From: Photobacterium lipolyticum
GTDB taxonomy: Bacteria; Pseudomonadota; Gammaproteobacteria; Enterobacterales; Vibrionaceae
Direction of reading: 5' to 3'
Length of the DNA stretch: 64,000 bases
Assembly: GCF_003026475.1 (NCBI RefSeq)
Contig: NZ_PYMC01000018.1
Location: 18,551 to 82,550, forward strand
Under the pieces are notes generated by a model. That model saw nothing but the letters and a program-made list of their open reading frames with translations, searched no databases and had not been told where the DNA came from. Positions 17,179-27,080 of this stretch are shown piece by piece (positions within the stretch are counted from its first letter, which is position 1; each line of letters starts with the position of its first letter). The translations under genes and the position numbers were made by a program.

Positions 17179-17814
17179 TTAGTCAGTAATGAATACACTG
17201 TCGTTGGATCTTAACCCTGCAGCGTTGGCCTCATCGGTATCAATATGGAACTCCAGAGCATAGGCTTCGTTCACACGAACAACCACTTCATCAAACACAA
17301 GCCCGCACTGACCTTCTGTTTTCACCCGCACTTTTTGCCCGTTTACGACATTCAACATCCTTGCATCAAGGCCATTCATATGGATGTGCCGTTGTGCACA
17401 AATCACCTGAGATTTAAGGTGAACATGGCCTGCGGGGCCAACCATTAGTGCATCAGCAGAATTACTCAGAGCGCCTGATTCACGAACAGGAGCTTTAATT
17501 CCCAGCGTATAGCAATCGGCTTTTGATACTTCCAGCTGGGTGGTTGGTCGAGCAGGCCCTAATACACGTACTTTTGAAATAGAACCTTTAGACCCAACAA
17601 CCATTACGCACTCTTTAGCCGCGTATTGACCCGGTTGTTTAAGATCTTTAAACGGCGTTAACGTGTACCCCTGACCAAACAAGGCTTCAATATCTGCGGC
17701 CGACAGATGCACATGTCGATTAGAGACACCCGTTGGAATACCCATAGCTTGATTGGCTAAACAAACACCTGGTAGTTTCTCTTTGATTTTTACCAGTAAA
17801 GACTGATTTATCAT
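17179..17814 (-). CDS. pduL: PduL-type phosphotransacylase
   Basis: Zinc enzyme that converts acetyl-CoA and phosphate to acetyl phosphate and CoA, recycling CoA inside the microcompartment and feeding ATP synthesis through acetate kinase. Diagnostic motifs: GVSNRHVHLS near 28-37, GPAGHVHLKSQVICAQRHIH near 125-145 and LEFHIDTDEANAA near 188-200. These histidines bind the two zinc ions. The N-terminal helix (NQSLLVKIKEKLPGV) fits an encapsulation peptide. Length 211 is typical. It lies 19 bp after the flavoprotein start in operon order and just downstream of the tailed shell gene. This completes the acetaldehyde-to-acetyl-phosphate branch. Confidence 0.95.
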   Translation of the reverse strand: MINQSLLVKIKEKLPGVCLANQAMGIPTGVSNRHVHLSAADIEALFGQGYTLTPFKDLKQPGQYAAKECVMVVGSKGSISKVRVLGPARPTTQLEVSKADCYTLGIKAPVRESGALSNSADALMVGPAGHVHLKSQVICAQRHIHMNGLDARMLNVVNGQKVRVKTEGQCGLVFDEVVVRVNEAYALEFHIDTDEANAAGLRSNDSVFITD

Positions 17815-17825
17815 TTCAGTAACCC

Positions 17826-18422
17826 TTATTTTCTCGGCTTATTGCTTGGTCTCTTTTTGCTTTTCACTGCTGTTTTTTTGGTTTCTTTCGTCACCTCTGC
17901 TGCTTTGAGAGCCCCTGCATTTATCGTCGGTTCTGGTTTCGCAACCTCAGTCACTTTAACTGCTGGTTCTGCTTTTTTAACTGGCTCTGCTATCTTAGGT
18001 ACAGCAAGCGCTTTTACCTCAGCTTCGACTAGCTTGACCGGCTCGGTCTTTTTTAATGGCGTCGATATTGTTGGCTGTTTTTGGCTTGGTGCCTTTTTCG
18101 CCACAGAAGTCGGGATTATCTCTTCTGCGGTGACGGGCTGTTTTTTGCCACGAATACCAGCAAGCAGATTGACCACACTTTGATCAGGTCGGGCGATCAC
18201 TAGCGATGCCAGTACATGCTCAGGCGGATGAACCGCCACAACACCACACTCTATCGCCGTTTTCACGGCACTGATCTCGCCGCTAAAACACACCGACACC
18301 AAACCTGAACCGATCTTCTTGTAGCTGGTAATGCTGACATCTGCCGCTTTACATGCCGTATCTGCCGCGCTAATCGCAGCAATAAGGCCACGTGTTTCGA
18401 TCACTCCAAGACTCATGCTCAT
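17826..18422 (-). CDS. cmcE: BMC-H shell protein with long Lys/Pro/Ala tail
   Basis: Residues 1-85 are one bacterial-microcompartment (BMC) domain: SLGVIETRGLIAAISAADTA at the start, then IGSGLVSVCFSGEISAVKTA and a SLVIARPDQSV end strand. Such subunits form hexameric shell tiles. About 110 further residues follow, almost entirely Lys, Pro, Ala, Val, Glu and Thr with repeated KKxEP-type units, ending in a strongly basic KSKKRPSNKPRK. The tail looks disordered. It might bind cargo, nucleic acid or neighbouring shells; extended shell proteins exist in Eut (EutK) and GRM2 systems. The Cys/Asn pore pattern differs from the three upstream BMC-H paralogues. It lies between cutD and pduL. Confidence 0.9.
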   Translation of the reverse strand: MSMSLGVIETRGLIAAISAADTACKAADVSITSYKKIGSGLVSVCFSGEISAVKTAIECGVVAVHPPEHVLASLVIARPDQSVVNLLAGIRGKKQPVTAEEIIPTSVAKKAPSQKQPTISTPLKKTEPVKLVEAEVKALAVPKIAEPVKKAEPAVKVTEVAKPEPTINAGALKAAEVTKETKKTAVKSKKRPSNKPRK

Positions 18423-18435
18423 CGTTATCTCCTAA

Positions 18436-19404
18436 TTAATGCCTAACCAGCCTGATATCGAAATCAAACTGAGTAAAGAAGGCGCTCAACTGGTTTAGCT
18501 CTTCGTCGCTGTAGCCAAGGTTTTGCGTGATGGGGTAAATCATGTCGAGCTTGTCATACTTCGTTTTGCCAAACTGGTGGTATGGCAACACATCGATACG
18601 CTGGATGTTGCCGCGCTTGGCGAGCTCCATGACATAGTTGAAAGCCCCGGTGATCGAATCGTAAGAATCGTTGTAGCCACGAATCAAAGGCATTCGAATC
18701 ACAATATTGGCGCCGAGCTCCACTAACCGTTCAAGGTTACGCTTCACCCCTTCATTACCAATTCCGAATAACTGACGGTGTTGAACGGTATTTATTTGTT
18801 TGATATCAAATAAGAAAAGATCTGTGCAGGTCGCCAGTTTCTCGTAATTTTCAAGGCTGGTTGTCCCTTGCGTTTCAATCGCAGTATTGATCATCTGCTT
18901 TTTACATTCGGTCAGCAGTGCCGTTGCAAAGTCCGTCTGTAAGCTCAGCTCGCCGCCGCCCAGGGTCACACCACCGCCAGAAGACATGTAGAAGTCATAA
19001 TCCTGCATAATGATTTCCATCAGCTCTGGTACCGTGACATCTTTACCCATCACATCCAGTGCATCTCCCATGCAAACTTCTTCACATTTACGACAACCAA
19101 TACAGTCAACAGCCCTATTGATCTTGTGCACGGCATTGCCATCAGCGTCGGTACTCATCAGATGCACACCGGCAGGACACACTTGGGCACATTTACCGCA
19201 CGCCACACACTTGTCGTGGCTGAACATCACTTGAAACTGACTGCTCAGCCCTTCTGGGTTGGCACACCAGTCACACCGAAGGTTGCACCCTTTGAAAAAA
19301 ATCAACGTGCGGATCCCATCACCGTCATAGATGGAATATTTCTGGATATTAAAAATCCGCCCTTTGAGTTCTTTTTCCTTGCTCACTTCTGCTATCCCAG
19401 TCAT
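18436..19404 (-). CDS. cutD: choline TMA-lyase activating enzyme CutD
   Basis: Radical SAM enzyme that installs the glycyl radical on CutC. The SAM-binding [4Fe-4S] cluster motif is Cys40-x3-Cys44-x2-Cys47 in FFKGCNLRCDWCANPEG, preceded by SIYDGDGIRT, the usual start of glycyl-radical activases. Two ferredoxin-like clusters follow: Cys66/69/72/76 (CVACGKCAQVC) and Cys101/104/107/111 (CIGCRKCEEVC). SSGGGVTLGGGELSLQ matches the GGxxGGGE family motif. Length 322 is normal. A strong GAGGAG precedes the ATG. It sits directly after cutC, the standard pair order. Confidence 0.96.
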   Translation of the reverse strand: MTGIAEVSKEKELKGRIFNIQKYSIYDGDGIRTLIFFKGCNLRCDWCANPEGLSSQFQVMFSHDKCVACGKCAQVCPAGVHLMSTDADGNAVHKINRAVDCIGCRKCEEVCMGDALDVMGKDVTVPELMEIIMQDYDFYMSSGGGVTLGGGELSLQTDFATALLTECKKQMINTAIETQGTTSLENYEKLATCTDLFLFDIKQINTVQHRQLFGIGNEGVKRNLERLVELGANIVIRMPLIRGYNDSYDSITGAFNYVMELAKRGNIQRIDVLPYHQFGKTKYDKLDMIYPITQNLGYSDEELNQLSAFFTQFDFDIRLVRH

Positions 19405-19472
19405 TTTTTTCTCCTCACTTCGCTCACGCTTAGTGGCTTTAATTAGGGGCCTCTCGACCCCTTATTTCTGGG

Positions 19473-22400
19473 TTAGAATTTTTCTAGTACAGTACGGCTG
19501 ATGATTTCATCCTGAACTTCTTTACAAAGCTCGACGAAATAGGCGCTGTAGCCTGCTACACGAACAATCAAATCACGGTATTTTTCTGGCTCTTTTTGGG
19601 CTTGCTTGAGCACTTCGTTATCAACGTAGCTAAATTGCATCTGAGCATTGCCAAGGATAGATGCGGTTCTTAGTAGCGTGACAAGGCCGTTTTTACCTTC
19701 CGGCGTATCTAATAAGCCTTTCAGGAACTTGAAGTTATGAACCATACCAATGTTCATGGTTTCAGAATTCATTTTGCTGACAGATTTGATGATGGCCGTC
19801 GGACCATGCTTGTCCGCACCTTGCGTCGGGCTGATACCATCAGACAGCGGCATCCACGCCAGACGACCGTTTGGAGTGGCCGCGGTAAGCTCACCGATTG
19901 GGGTGTTGTTAGAGATAGACAATGTGCCGTGGCTCAGTTTCGAGTAAAGCATGTCGTATTTACCACACTCTTTCTCTGTCCACTCAGTCACATCCAATGC
20001 GAACAGATCCGCATAATCGTCATCATTACCGTATTTAGGTGCATTCAGACAGTCACGGCGTAGCTCTTCATAGCCTTCGAAGTTTGCTCGAAGACCGTCG
20101 CGCATCTGCTCCAATGTGTATTTTTTGTCATCAAATACCAGTTTACGAACGGCAGCCATTGAATCTACGTAAGTAGCAAGACCAGAGAAGATCAAACCTG
20201 GGCCATAGTTCAGCACGGCACCACCCGCACTGACATCGAGACCTTGCTCCATACAACCTTCAATCATGATTGACATCAGCGGCTTAGGCGCAACATCGCG
20301 GTGTACCCGCTGGCTGATAACAGTACCGATAGCTGACATTTTTACGATGTGAGCGATCTGAATTTTCACTGCTTTATCAAAGTCTTCAAACGTTTTCATT
20401 GCACTTAGGTCACCGGTATCAATACCCTGAGTGCTATCAAACAAGCTCATGTGGCCACGGTTAAGCGCAAATTCAATGGCAATCGGCCATTGGGTGTAGC
20501 CCGTTGAAGTCCACTGGTAGATACGACCTGATTTTTGTGGCTCTACACAGCCCATCAAGCAGTAATCTCGCGCATCTTCGGCGCTAAATCCTTTACACAG
20601 CATCATTTTGATATGAGCATCATCAAAGTGACAGGCTGGGAAGCCCATACCGGCTTTCACCACATCAACAATCTTCTCCATATATTTTTGTGGCGATTGA
20701 TTGTGAATACGGCAACCCAAGGTTGGCTGGTAGACTTTAACTGTACGTACCGCTTCCATAATCAGATAAGTCAGATCGTTGGTGGCATCGCCGCCCTTTC
20801 GTTTCTGGCCACCAATCGTTAAGTTGATAAATGGCTGGTAACCGGCAAAGTATTTCGCGCCATCTTTACTGGTCATCCACAATAATTCACTGCACTTGAT
20901 AAGAAATGCCTGCATCATTTCCAGCGCCTGCGCTTCAGTCAGGCGGCCTGATTTAATGTCAGCTTCATACATTGGATAGACATATTGGTCTACACGACCT
21001 AGAGACAACCCGGTCTGGTTCTCTTCTACTTCAAATAATGTCTCGACCGTCCAAATACTTTGCAGTGCTTCTTGTAGCGTTTGCGGCGGGTTGGCCGGTA
21101 CGTTTTCATTGGTTTCAGCAATGGTCAGAAGTTCGGCACGGCGAACAGGATCAGTTTCTTTTGCCGCTAAATCTCGCGCATGATCAGCAAGACGCTGGGC
21201 ATAAGCCATAACCCCTTCACAGGTTTCAATCGCCGCTTTATAGAAATAAACTTTTTCTATTTCATCCGGGTTTGTCATATTAACGTTCGCAAGCCTTGCC
21301 TCTGCGTCCGCTTTGATACCGTTCATACCTTTGGTGAACAATAAAATGTCATATCCTGGGCAGGTATCACCACCGCCGTTGATCTGGTGATATGAAAGAT
21401 CACTGACAAACGTCTCAGCACTGAACTCCCATAAACCCGCTTCGCGGTATTGCGCTTCACAAACTTCGTCTACCGAACGACCTTCCCAGAAAGGAACAAT
21501 CTCTTCTCGGATGATTCTTTTATCTTCTTCCGAAATATTGTACGGGTCCTGATCGCGGGTGCTCATGGTGTCTAACTCTTCATGCACCCAGCGCCAGGCA
21601 ATATCTGGTGAAAAAGAACCCGCACGAGGTTTACCACATGCATGACCGACGATAAGTTCATCATCTTGAATAAGCAGAGGTGCCGTTTCACATGCCGCTC
21701 GGAACGATTTGGCGCGTAAAATATTAGCTGGCAAGCCCGGGTTATTCTTGGCAATTTGTGTAGAAACTATTGCGCGGTGAATAGAAATGCTAGGACGGTG
21801 GCCCAGATAGTTGTCACGCAGGCGCTGCATTCTTGGGGTTAAGCCTTCCATCACTTTTCCTGTTTCAGCAGGTTGTGCTGGAGCAGCATATTGAGACTGG
21901 GCTTGCGCTGCACATTGACCTTTATACAAGCGAACCTGTAAGCCATTGTTCAATCTAGCTATGTTATGTCGTGCCGCCAGTAGCATTTCAGATAATTCGT
22001 TGCACGCAACTTCGCTGTCGTTGATGCTGCCACCGTGAAGTAGCCAATCAAACATCGGGTAGCCATCAATGTCTTTTGCGGCGCGAACTTCAGACAGTTC
22101 ACACAGCTTCAGCCACAGGCATTCCACGATTTCATAAGCCTGTTCTGTGGTTAGCTTGCCCGAATTGATGTCTTGCTGGTAGAAGCCATACAACGCTTTA
22201 TCAAAACCTGCCGGATTAACCGCAAAGCTGCCGTTTTCCAGGTGAAGCGCGAGCTGGAATAAATAGAAGCCCTGACAAGCTTCTTTAAAGCTTTCTGCCG
22301 GTTTTGCTGGCACTTTTTTGAAAGTTTCAGCAGATTCAAGCAATTCTGCTTTACGGTAAGGGTTACTTTCTACCGCGGCCTGTTTCTCCGCTTTGCGGGC

Positions 22401-22883
22401 GAATTGGCGAGCAAGATCCATCGCGCCATGACAGGCAAAGATCATCGCTTTACATTGGTTAACTTCATCCTGGCCATTTCTGCTGACAGCGCTACCGATG
22501 CTTTTAACACGATTTTGGATTTGCGCTTCAATAGCTAATAAACCGGTACTGATCACCGCCATATAGTCTGGGGAGACAACGCTGCCCTGGCTCAGGAAGT
22601 TAAACACTGATTCTGTTTTCAATTCGGCTTCTGTATGGAAAATCGCACTGCGCGGGCTAGACGACTGACTACCGATGATCAGCTCATCCTGGCCGATATA
22701 CGTTGGCAGGTTGTTGACCAATTGATTAAATTGCTTGGCGCTTTTTACTACCTGGGGCATGCCTGCAATATCATCATCCATCGCCGCAATAATGTTTGCA
22801 CGTTCAGTACTAATGGTGCTGTTTTTTGCTAACAATCTTTCCGCCAGCATTTTTACGCGTGGCGTCAGTGAATAATTGGCCAT
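19473..22883 (-). CDS. cutC: choline trimethylamine-lyase CutC, long (type II) form
   Basis: Glycyl radical enzyme that cleaves choline to trimethylamine and acetaldehyde under anoxia. The catalytic Cys779 and Glu781 lie in [13 protein letters not shown], followed by [17 protein letters not shown], which is specific for CutC within the family. The radical Gly1111 lies in RVAGYSAYF near the end. At 1,136 residues it is about 290 longer than type I CutC. The first ~330 residues resemble a partial repeat of the PFL-like N-terminal region ([15 protein letters not shown] versus [14 protein letters not shown]), joined by an Ala/Gln/Pro linker. This long form is typical of Gammaproteobacteria. It probably carries the enzyme into the shell. 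Strong AGGAGAGG before the ATG. Confidence 0.97.
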   Translation of the reverse strand: MANYSLTPRVKMLAERLLAKNSTISTERANIIAAMDDDIAGMPQVVKSAKQFNQLVNNLPTYIGQDELIIGSQSSSPRSAIFHTEAELKTESVFNFLSQGSVVSPDYMAVISTGLLAIEAQIQNRVKSIGSAVSRNGQDEVNQCKAMIFACHGAMDLARQFARKAEKQAAVESNPYRKAELLESAETFKKVPAKPAESFKEACQGFYLFQLALHLENGSFAVNPAGFDKALYGFYQQDINSGKLTTEQAYEIVECLWLKLCELSEVRAAKDIDGYPMFDWLLHGGSINDSEVACNELSEMLLAARHNIARLNNGLQVRLYKGQCAAQAQSQYAAPAQPAETGKVMEGLTPRMQRLRDNYLGHRPSISIHRAIVSTQIAKNNPGLPANILRAKSFRAACETAPLLIQDDELIVGHACGKPRAGSFSPDIAWRWVHEELDTMSTRDQDPYNISEEDKRIIREEIVPFWEGRSVDEVCEAQYREAGLWEFSAETFVSDLSYHQINGGGDTCPGYDILLFTKGMNGIKADAEARLANVNMTNPDEIEKVYFYKAAIETCEGVMAYAQRLADHARDLAAKETDPVRRAELLTIAETNENVPANPPQTLQEALQSIWTVETLFEVEENQTGLSLGRVDQYVYPMYEADIKSGRLTEAQALEMMQAFLIKCSELLWMTSKDGAKYFAGYQPFINLTIGGQKRKGGDATNDLTYLIMEAVRTVKVYQPTLGCRIHNQSPQKYMEKIVDVVKAGMGFPACHFDDAHIKMMLCKGFSAEDARDYCLMGCVEPQKSGRIYQWTSTGYTQWPIAIEFALNRGHMSLFDSTQGIDTGDLSAMKTFEDFDKAVKIQIAHIVKMSAIGTVISQRVHRDVAPKPLMSIMIEGCMEQGLDVSAGGAVLNYGPGLIFSGLATYVDSMAAVRKLVFDDKKYTLEQMRDGLRANFEGYEELRRDCLNAPKYGNDDDYADLFALDVTEWTEKECGKYDMLYSKLSHGTLSISNNTPIGELTAATPNGRLAWMPLSDGISPTQGADKHGPTAIIKSVSKMNSETMNIGMVHNFKFLKGLLDTPEGKNGLVTLLRTASILGNAQMQFSYVDNEVLKQAQKEPEKYRDLIVRVAGYSAYFVELCKEVQDEIISRTVLEKF

Positions 22884-22997
22884 AATAAGCCTCTCCTGAT
22901 ATTCGTTTCACGTCTGTCTGGCCGTTCGCCGGATCAGCGTTTAATAATTCGGTTGTAACGCCTGATAAGTCAGGCGTTCTTTATCTTTCATCCGCCG

Positions 22998-24149
22998 CTA
23001 TATTGAATGCGTCACACCGGCAAAGGCTTGTCGGTACAGTGTTTCCATTTGATGCGCGCGGGCTTCTCTCGGATTCGTAGGGGTGCAGCTGTCCCGTAAA
23101 GCCTGCTCAACTAAGTCGTTAATGCTATTTAAGAAATCCTGTTCGCTAATCCCAATATTTCGGATACCTGCGGGAATGTTCATTTCTTCTTTTAAGACGT
23201 TGATCGCCACAATCAGGCTGGTAACACCTTCACGTGTATTGCTGCTTGGCAAACCGATGAGTCTGGCAAGTTCGGCATATTTTTGGCCGGCGTCGGTGTT
23301 ACAGCTACCATGCAAGTCGGCATTAAATGCCACAACATGAGAGAGCAACAGTGCATTTGCCCGCCCGTGCGGAATTCCAAACACCCCACCGAGTGCATGA
23401 GCCAGGCTGTGGGTTATTCCCAGCGAGGCATTGGTAAATGCCATGCCTGCGATACACGAAGCGTTATGCATTCTTTCCCTAGCTTCGAGGTTGTCGCCGT
23501 GGTGATAACAGTCAATCAGATGCTTGAAGACCAGCTTGACGGTTTTCTCTGCCAGGGCATCGGTAAAATCAGAGGCATTACGAGAAACATAAGCCTCAAG
23601 CGCGTGGCATAACACATCCATGCCGGTATCTGCGGTGATAGACGCTGGTACCGATTTCACCAGTTCAGGGTCAAGAATGGCGATATCGGGCAACATAAAC
23701 TCATCGACAATAACCAATTTCTCTTTGCGGGCTTTGATTACAGAGAAAGAAGTCACCTCTGAACCCGTTCCGCTTGTCGTTGGAATAGCAACAAAGCAAG
23801 GTTTTGCGCGACCACTCTCTTTGCGGCAGTGCCACAGTGAGTAAATCACAGCCTTCGCTGCATCGATAACCGAACCGCCCCCTAAGGCAATAACAAGATC
23901 GGGATAGTTGTTATCCATCAATTTCATGCCTTTTACGATGGCAGAAATATCGGGATCGGACTCCACGTCATCATAAAGATGATAATCAATGTTATTGTTT
24001 TGCAGAATGGTGCAAACCTTCTCTGCAATGCCAAACTTCACCATCGCTTTATCTGTCACGATAAATGCACATCGGGCTTCTAGAGCACCGATGCTTTCAA
24101 GTGCGTTGGCGCCAAAGTGGATTTTTGGTTTGATCAGAAATTCACTCAT
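22998..24149 (-). CDS. cutO: iron-containing alcohol dehydrogenase CutO
   Basis: Reduces acetaldehyde to ethanol with NADH, recycling NAD+ used by CutF inside the microcompartment. It belongs to the group III Fe-ADH family: GGGSVIDAAKAV near 90-100 binds the nucleotide, PTTSGTGSEVTSFSVI near 126-141 is the family signature, and HSLAHALGGVFGIPHGRANA near 248-267 holds the metal histidines. Length 383 is typical. The N-terminus MSEFLIKPKIHFGANALESI is like PduQ/EutG relatives. It is placed between the BMC-P gene and cutC. Iron or zinc preference is not readable from sequence. Confidence 0.95.
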   Translation of the reverse strand: MSEFLIKPKIHFGANALESIGALEARCAFIVTDKAMVKFGIAEKVCTILQNNNIDYHLYDDVESDPDISAIVKGMKLMDNNYPDLVIALGGGSVIDAAKAVIYSLWHCRKESGRAKPCFVAIPTTSGTGSEVTSFSVIKARKEKLVIVDEFMLPDIAILDPELVKSVPASITADTGMDVLCHALEAYVSRNASDFTDALAEKTVKLVFKHLIDCYHHGDNLEARERMHNASCIAGMAFTNASLGITHSLAHALGGVFGIPHGRANALLLSHVVAFNADLHGSCNTDAGQKYAELARLIGLPSSNTREGVTSLIVAINVLKEEMNIPAGIRNIGISEQDFLNSINDLVEQALRDSCTPTNPREARAHQMETLYRQAFAGVTHSI

Positions 24150-24165
24150 TTTCTGTGTTTACTCC

Positions 24166-24423
24166 TTAACAGTCCTTATGGACCTTCTCCACAATGGCAA
24201 CAATAGACATGGCCTTATAGCGTTCTTTGTGCAAAGCAAAATATTCTTCGACTAACACAAAGTCACCTCGGCCCGCACCTACGCTGTCTACCGCGACATA
24301 GGTTCGATCTTTAATTAATTCCTGATCGTCTCCAATTGCGGTCACCAAAAGTAAATTACAGCCTCTTAGCTCATCACTTTTTTGTGTCGCTTCCACATGT
24401 CCTGTTACCTTTGCGAGAATCAT
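24166..24423 (-). CDS. cmcD: BMC-P vertex protein (EutN/CcmL family)
   Basis: An 85-residue pentameric shell protein that caps the icosahedral corners. The start MILAKVTGHVEATQKSDELR and the end VDSVGAGRGDFVLVEEY are the two conserved EutN/CcmL blocks. A basic C-terminus (KAMSIVAIVEKVHKDC) completes the small barrel. It is the only pentamer gene in the operon, so it is needed to close the shell. It lies 26 bp after cutF and 16 bp before cutO in operon order. Confidence 0.95.
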   Translation of the reverse strand: MILAKVTGHVEATQKSDELRGCNLLLVTAIGDDQELIKDRTYVAVDSVGAGRGDFVLVEEYFALHKERYKAMSIVAIVEKVHKDC

Positions 24424-24449
24424 GGTTTATATCACCCAATATCAATGTG

Positions 24450-26108
24450 TTACTTAGTTAATCGACCAAGTACTTCTTTGATGATCTGTTCAACATTCTC
24501 TTCATTGATGTCGCTTTGAGGAGAAGTCGCCTCACCCGCACCAAAACGATCGTCGCCTTGAGGCATTGTCAGTTCACTCGTACCAAAGCGATTGTCGCCA
24601 GCGGCATACAAAGCCGTATCACTTTCGACGCGAGGAGCCACATGACCACCAGAGAAACGGGTGTCTTCAAAGATGCTGGTATTGCCGTAATTAGCCGAGG
24701 AAATTTCAGGCTGTTGGTTTACCGCTGATACCTCAGGTTGTTTCAGATCATGAATGCTGCGCACGCCATAACCCACCTTTCGAATATTGAGCAGATTTAG
24801 CGGCCCCACATTATCCGAGCTAGAACCGCCGCCGAGTGCACCGCAGCCCAGCGTTAAAGCAGGGATCAGGTTCGTTGTCGCCCCAATGCCACCTAAGGCT
24901 GCGGGGGTGTTGACCAACATGCGGAAAACGGGTTTTTCCAGCGCGAACTGTCTGATGACATCCTGATTTTTGGTATGGACAACCAGCGTATGACCACGCC
25001 CTTCATTGGTAAGAAGCGCCTCTACACGTTTGCAGGCACGCATCCAGTCGTCTTCAATGTACAAACCCAGTACCGGACACAGCTTTTCTCTGGCATAAGG
25101 GTTGTTGTGCGAGACACTGTCTTGTAATGAGATCAAAACACGGGTGTTTGACGGCACAGAAAATCCGGCACGTCCACTCAAGTAAATCGCTGTTTTACCA
25201 ACAACTTCAGGATTGATCATGCCGTTAGGGCGCAGAAGAATGCTGGCGAGCTTATTCGACTCGTCATCATTCATAAAGTAAACGCCCTGCGCCAGCAGTT
25301 CGCGGTGCACCTCATCGTAAATACACTTCTCTACGATGATCGACTGCTCTGACGCACAAATAACACCATTATCAAACGTCTTGCTGGTAATAATGTCACT
25401 GACCGCTTGTTTGATATCCGCACTTCTTTCGATAAATGCCGGACCATTACCAGGGCCACCACTAATTGTCGGTGTACCGGAGCTGTATGCGGCTTTCACC
25501 ATTGCCTCGCCGCCGGTAGCCAAAATCAGCGAGACGTCTTTGCTATGCATCAGCTCTCTTGTCGCTTGCAGCGTTAACAACGAGACACCATCCACAATCC
25601 CTGCCGGGGCGCCCGCTTCTTCGGCCGCTTTTTTCACTATCTCAATGGCTTTCTGGCTGCATTTCTTCGCATTAGGATGCGGCGAGAAAATAATGGCGTT
25701 GCCTGCCTTCAACGCAATCAGCGTCTTGTAAAAGATGGTGGATGTCGGGTTGGTTGAAGGCACCAGTGCGGTGATAACCCCCAAAGGCACACCGACTTCC
25801 ATGACTTTGTTGATCTGGTCATCTTTAATGATGCCGACGGTTTTAAGGTCTTTGATGTACTCGTAAACTTTTGTCGAAGCAAAAACGTTTTTCAGCACTT
25901 TGTCCTGCCAGTTACCAAAGCCTGTTTCTTCGTTGGCTAATTTGGCAAGCTCTTCGGCATGACGGGATGCTTCAGTAGCAATATGTTTAATAATGCTATC
26001 TATTTTTTCCTGCGAGAATGTTGCGTAAACGGCCTGAGCTTGTTTGGCATTTTTAACAAGCTCACGGGCACATTGTACGGATTGCAAATCCTTGTCTAAT
26101 GTGATCAT
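24450..26108 (-). CDS. cutF: CoA-acylating acetaldehyde dehydrogenase CutF
   Basis: Oxidises acetaldehyde to acetyl-CoA with NAD+ and CoA. The catalytic region is visible: SGTPTISGGPGNGPAFIERS near 210-229 and TFDNGVICASEQSIIVE near 243-260 with the active-site Cys. ALVPSTNPTSTIFYKTLIAL near 116-135 is the family cofactor block. Residues 1-470 match EutE/PduP length. A further ~80 residues follow: a linker with three DxRF units (482, 505, 519; for example DNRFGTSELTMPQG) and a terminal amphipathic helix NVEQIIKEVLGRLTK. This reads as a C-terminal encapsulation peptide on a repetitive flexible arm. In PduP and EutE the tag is at the N-terminus. Confidence 0.95.
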   Translation of the reverse strand: MITLDKDLQSVQCARELVKNAKQAQAVYATFSQEKIDSIIKHIATEASRHAEELAKLANEETGFGNWQDKVLKNVFASTKVYEYIKDLKTVGIIKDDQINKVMEVGVPLGVITALVPSTNPTSTIFYKTLIALKAGNAIIFSPHPNAKKCSQKAIEIVKKAAEEAGAPAGIVDGVSLLTLQATRELMHSKDVSLILATGGEAMVKAAYSSGTPTISGGPGNGPAFIERSADIKQAVSDIITSKTFDNGVICASEQSIIVEKCIYDEVHRELLAQGVYFMNDDESNKLASILLRPNGMINPEVVGKTAIYLSGRAGFSVPSNTRVLISLQDSVSHNNPYAREKLCPVLGLYIEDDWMRACKRVEALLTNEGRGHTLVVHTKNQDVIRQFALEKPVFRMLVNTPAALGGIGATTNLIPALTLGCGALGGGSSSDNVGPLNLLNIRKVGYGVRSIHDLKQPEVSAVNQQPEISSANYGNTSIFEDTRFSGGHVAPRVESDTALYAAGDNRFGTSELTMPQGDDRFGAGEATSPQSDINEENVEQIIKEVLGRLTK

Positions 26109-26198
26109 TAGTCTTTCTCCGTTAAAGGAGTTGAGTGTTGGCGAGAATGAAGTTAGTAACTTCTTGTTTTAAAAACTAAAGCAATGAATTTATCGAAA

Positions 26199-26477
26199 CT
26201 ATGCCTGATGCTGAGAAGCAATTTTCTCAATATCATTATGTGGGCGGGCAATCACTCGAGATGACACCACAACACCAATTTTACTTGCAGCTTCAATACC
26301 GGATTCCACTGCGGCGTTCACTGCGCCTACATCCCCTTTAACCATCACAGTGACCAGCCCTGAACCGACATTTTCGTAGCCAATCAGCTCAATGTTCGCT
26401 GATTTGCACATAGCGTCTGCCGCCTCAATGCTAGGAACCAGACCTTGTGTTTCGATAAGACCAAGCGCATCTTTCAT
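26199..26477 (-). CDS. cmcC: BMC-H hexameric shell protein
   Basis: A 92-residue single BMC domain: [20 protein letters not shown] at the start, [20 protein letters not shown] in the middle and [17 protein letters not shown] at the end. The K-I-G-S-pore region of PduA is replaced by NVGSG, as in choline-type shells. It is about 80 percent identical by eye to the two upstream paralogues but more diverged at residues 45-75. These form the main hexagonal facets. It is third of three tandem shell genes, ahead of cutF by about 90 bp. Confidence 0.94.
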   Translation of the reverse strand: MKDALGLIETQGLVPSIEAADAMCKSANIELIGYENVGSGLVTVMVKGDVGAVNAAVESGIEAASKIGVVVSSRVIARPHNDIEKIASQHQA

Positions 26478-26490
26478 AGGTATATCCTTT

Positions 26491-26775
26491 TTATTCAGTC
26501 ACTACGTACTGGGAAACGATTTTTTCAATATCGTTATGCGGACGTGCAATCACCTTAAAGGTCACCACTTCGCCTACTCGTTGTGCCGATTCAACACCAG
26601 AATCCACTGCCGCCTTAACCGCACCGACGTCGCCTTTCACCATCGCGGTCACCAGACCTGAACCGACATTTTCATAGCCAATCAATTCAACATTGGCCGC
26701 TTTGCACATAGCATCTGCTGCTTCAATACAAGCAACTAAACCTTTTGTTTCGATCAGTCCTAATGCGTCACGCAT
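26491..26775 (-). CDS. cmcB: BMC-H hexameric shell protein
   Basis: A 94-residue BMC domain. Residues 3-72 are identical to those of the first shell gene (27080), and they differ only at residue 2 and from residue 73 onward ([22 protein letters not shown] here). Such near-identity means recent duplication or gene conversion. The subunits can probably co-assemble into mixed hexamers. It lies 13 bp before the next shell gene in operon order. Confidence 0.94.
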   Translation of the reverse strand: MRDALGLIETKGLVACIEAADAMCKAANVELIGYENVGSGLVTAMVKGDVGAVKAAVDSGVESAQRVGEVVTFKVIARPHNDIEKIVSQYVVTE

Positions 26776-26801
26776 TTTTTCTTTACCCCTAAGCCAGTTA
26801 T

Positions 26802-27080
26802 TTATGCTTTGTGTTTAATAACAATTTTGTTGATATCGTTGTGAGGACGAGCAATAACCAAGGAGGTCACCACTTCCCCGACACGCTGTGCGGACTCAAC
26901 ACCTGAATCCACCGCCGCTTTCACCGCGCCAACATCTCCCTTCACCATCGCCGTAACCAGACCGGAACCGACGTTTTCATAACCAATCAATTCAACATTG
27001 GCGGCTTTACACATGGCATCGGCAGCTTCAATACACGCGACCAGACCTTTTGTCTCGATTAAACCTAATGCATCACCCAT
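26802..27080 (-). CDS. cmcA: BMC-H hexameric shell protein, first gene of cut operon
   Basis: A 92-residue BMC domain beginning [20 protein letters not shown] and ending [20 protein letters not shown]. It is the promoter-proximal gene of the cut operon, preceded by ACGGAG about 9 bases before the ATG. First position fits the need for shell tiles in large excess over enzymes. It is nearly identical to the next gene except in the last 20 residues, which face the shell edge. Confidence 0.94.
   Translation of the reverse strand: MGDALGLIETKGLVACIEAADAMCKAANVELIGYENVGSGLVTAMVKGDVGAVKAAVDSGVESAQRVGEVVTSLVIARPHNDINKIVIKHKA

Noticed and set aside
17842..18183. 113-codon plus-strand frame inside the tailed shell gene
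   Set aside because: Shadow of the Lys/Ala/Pro-rich tail on the opposite strand.
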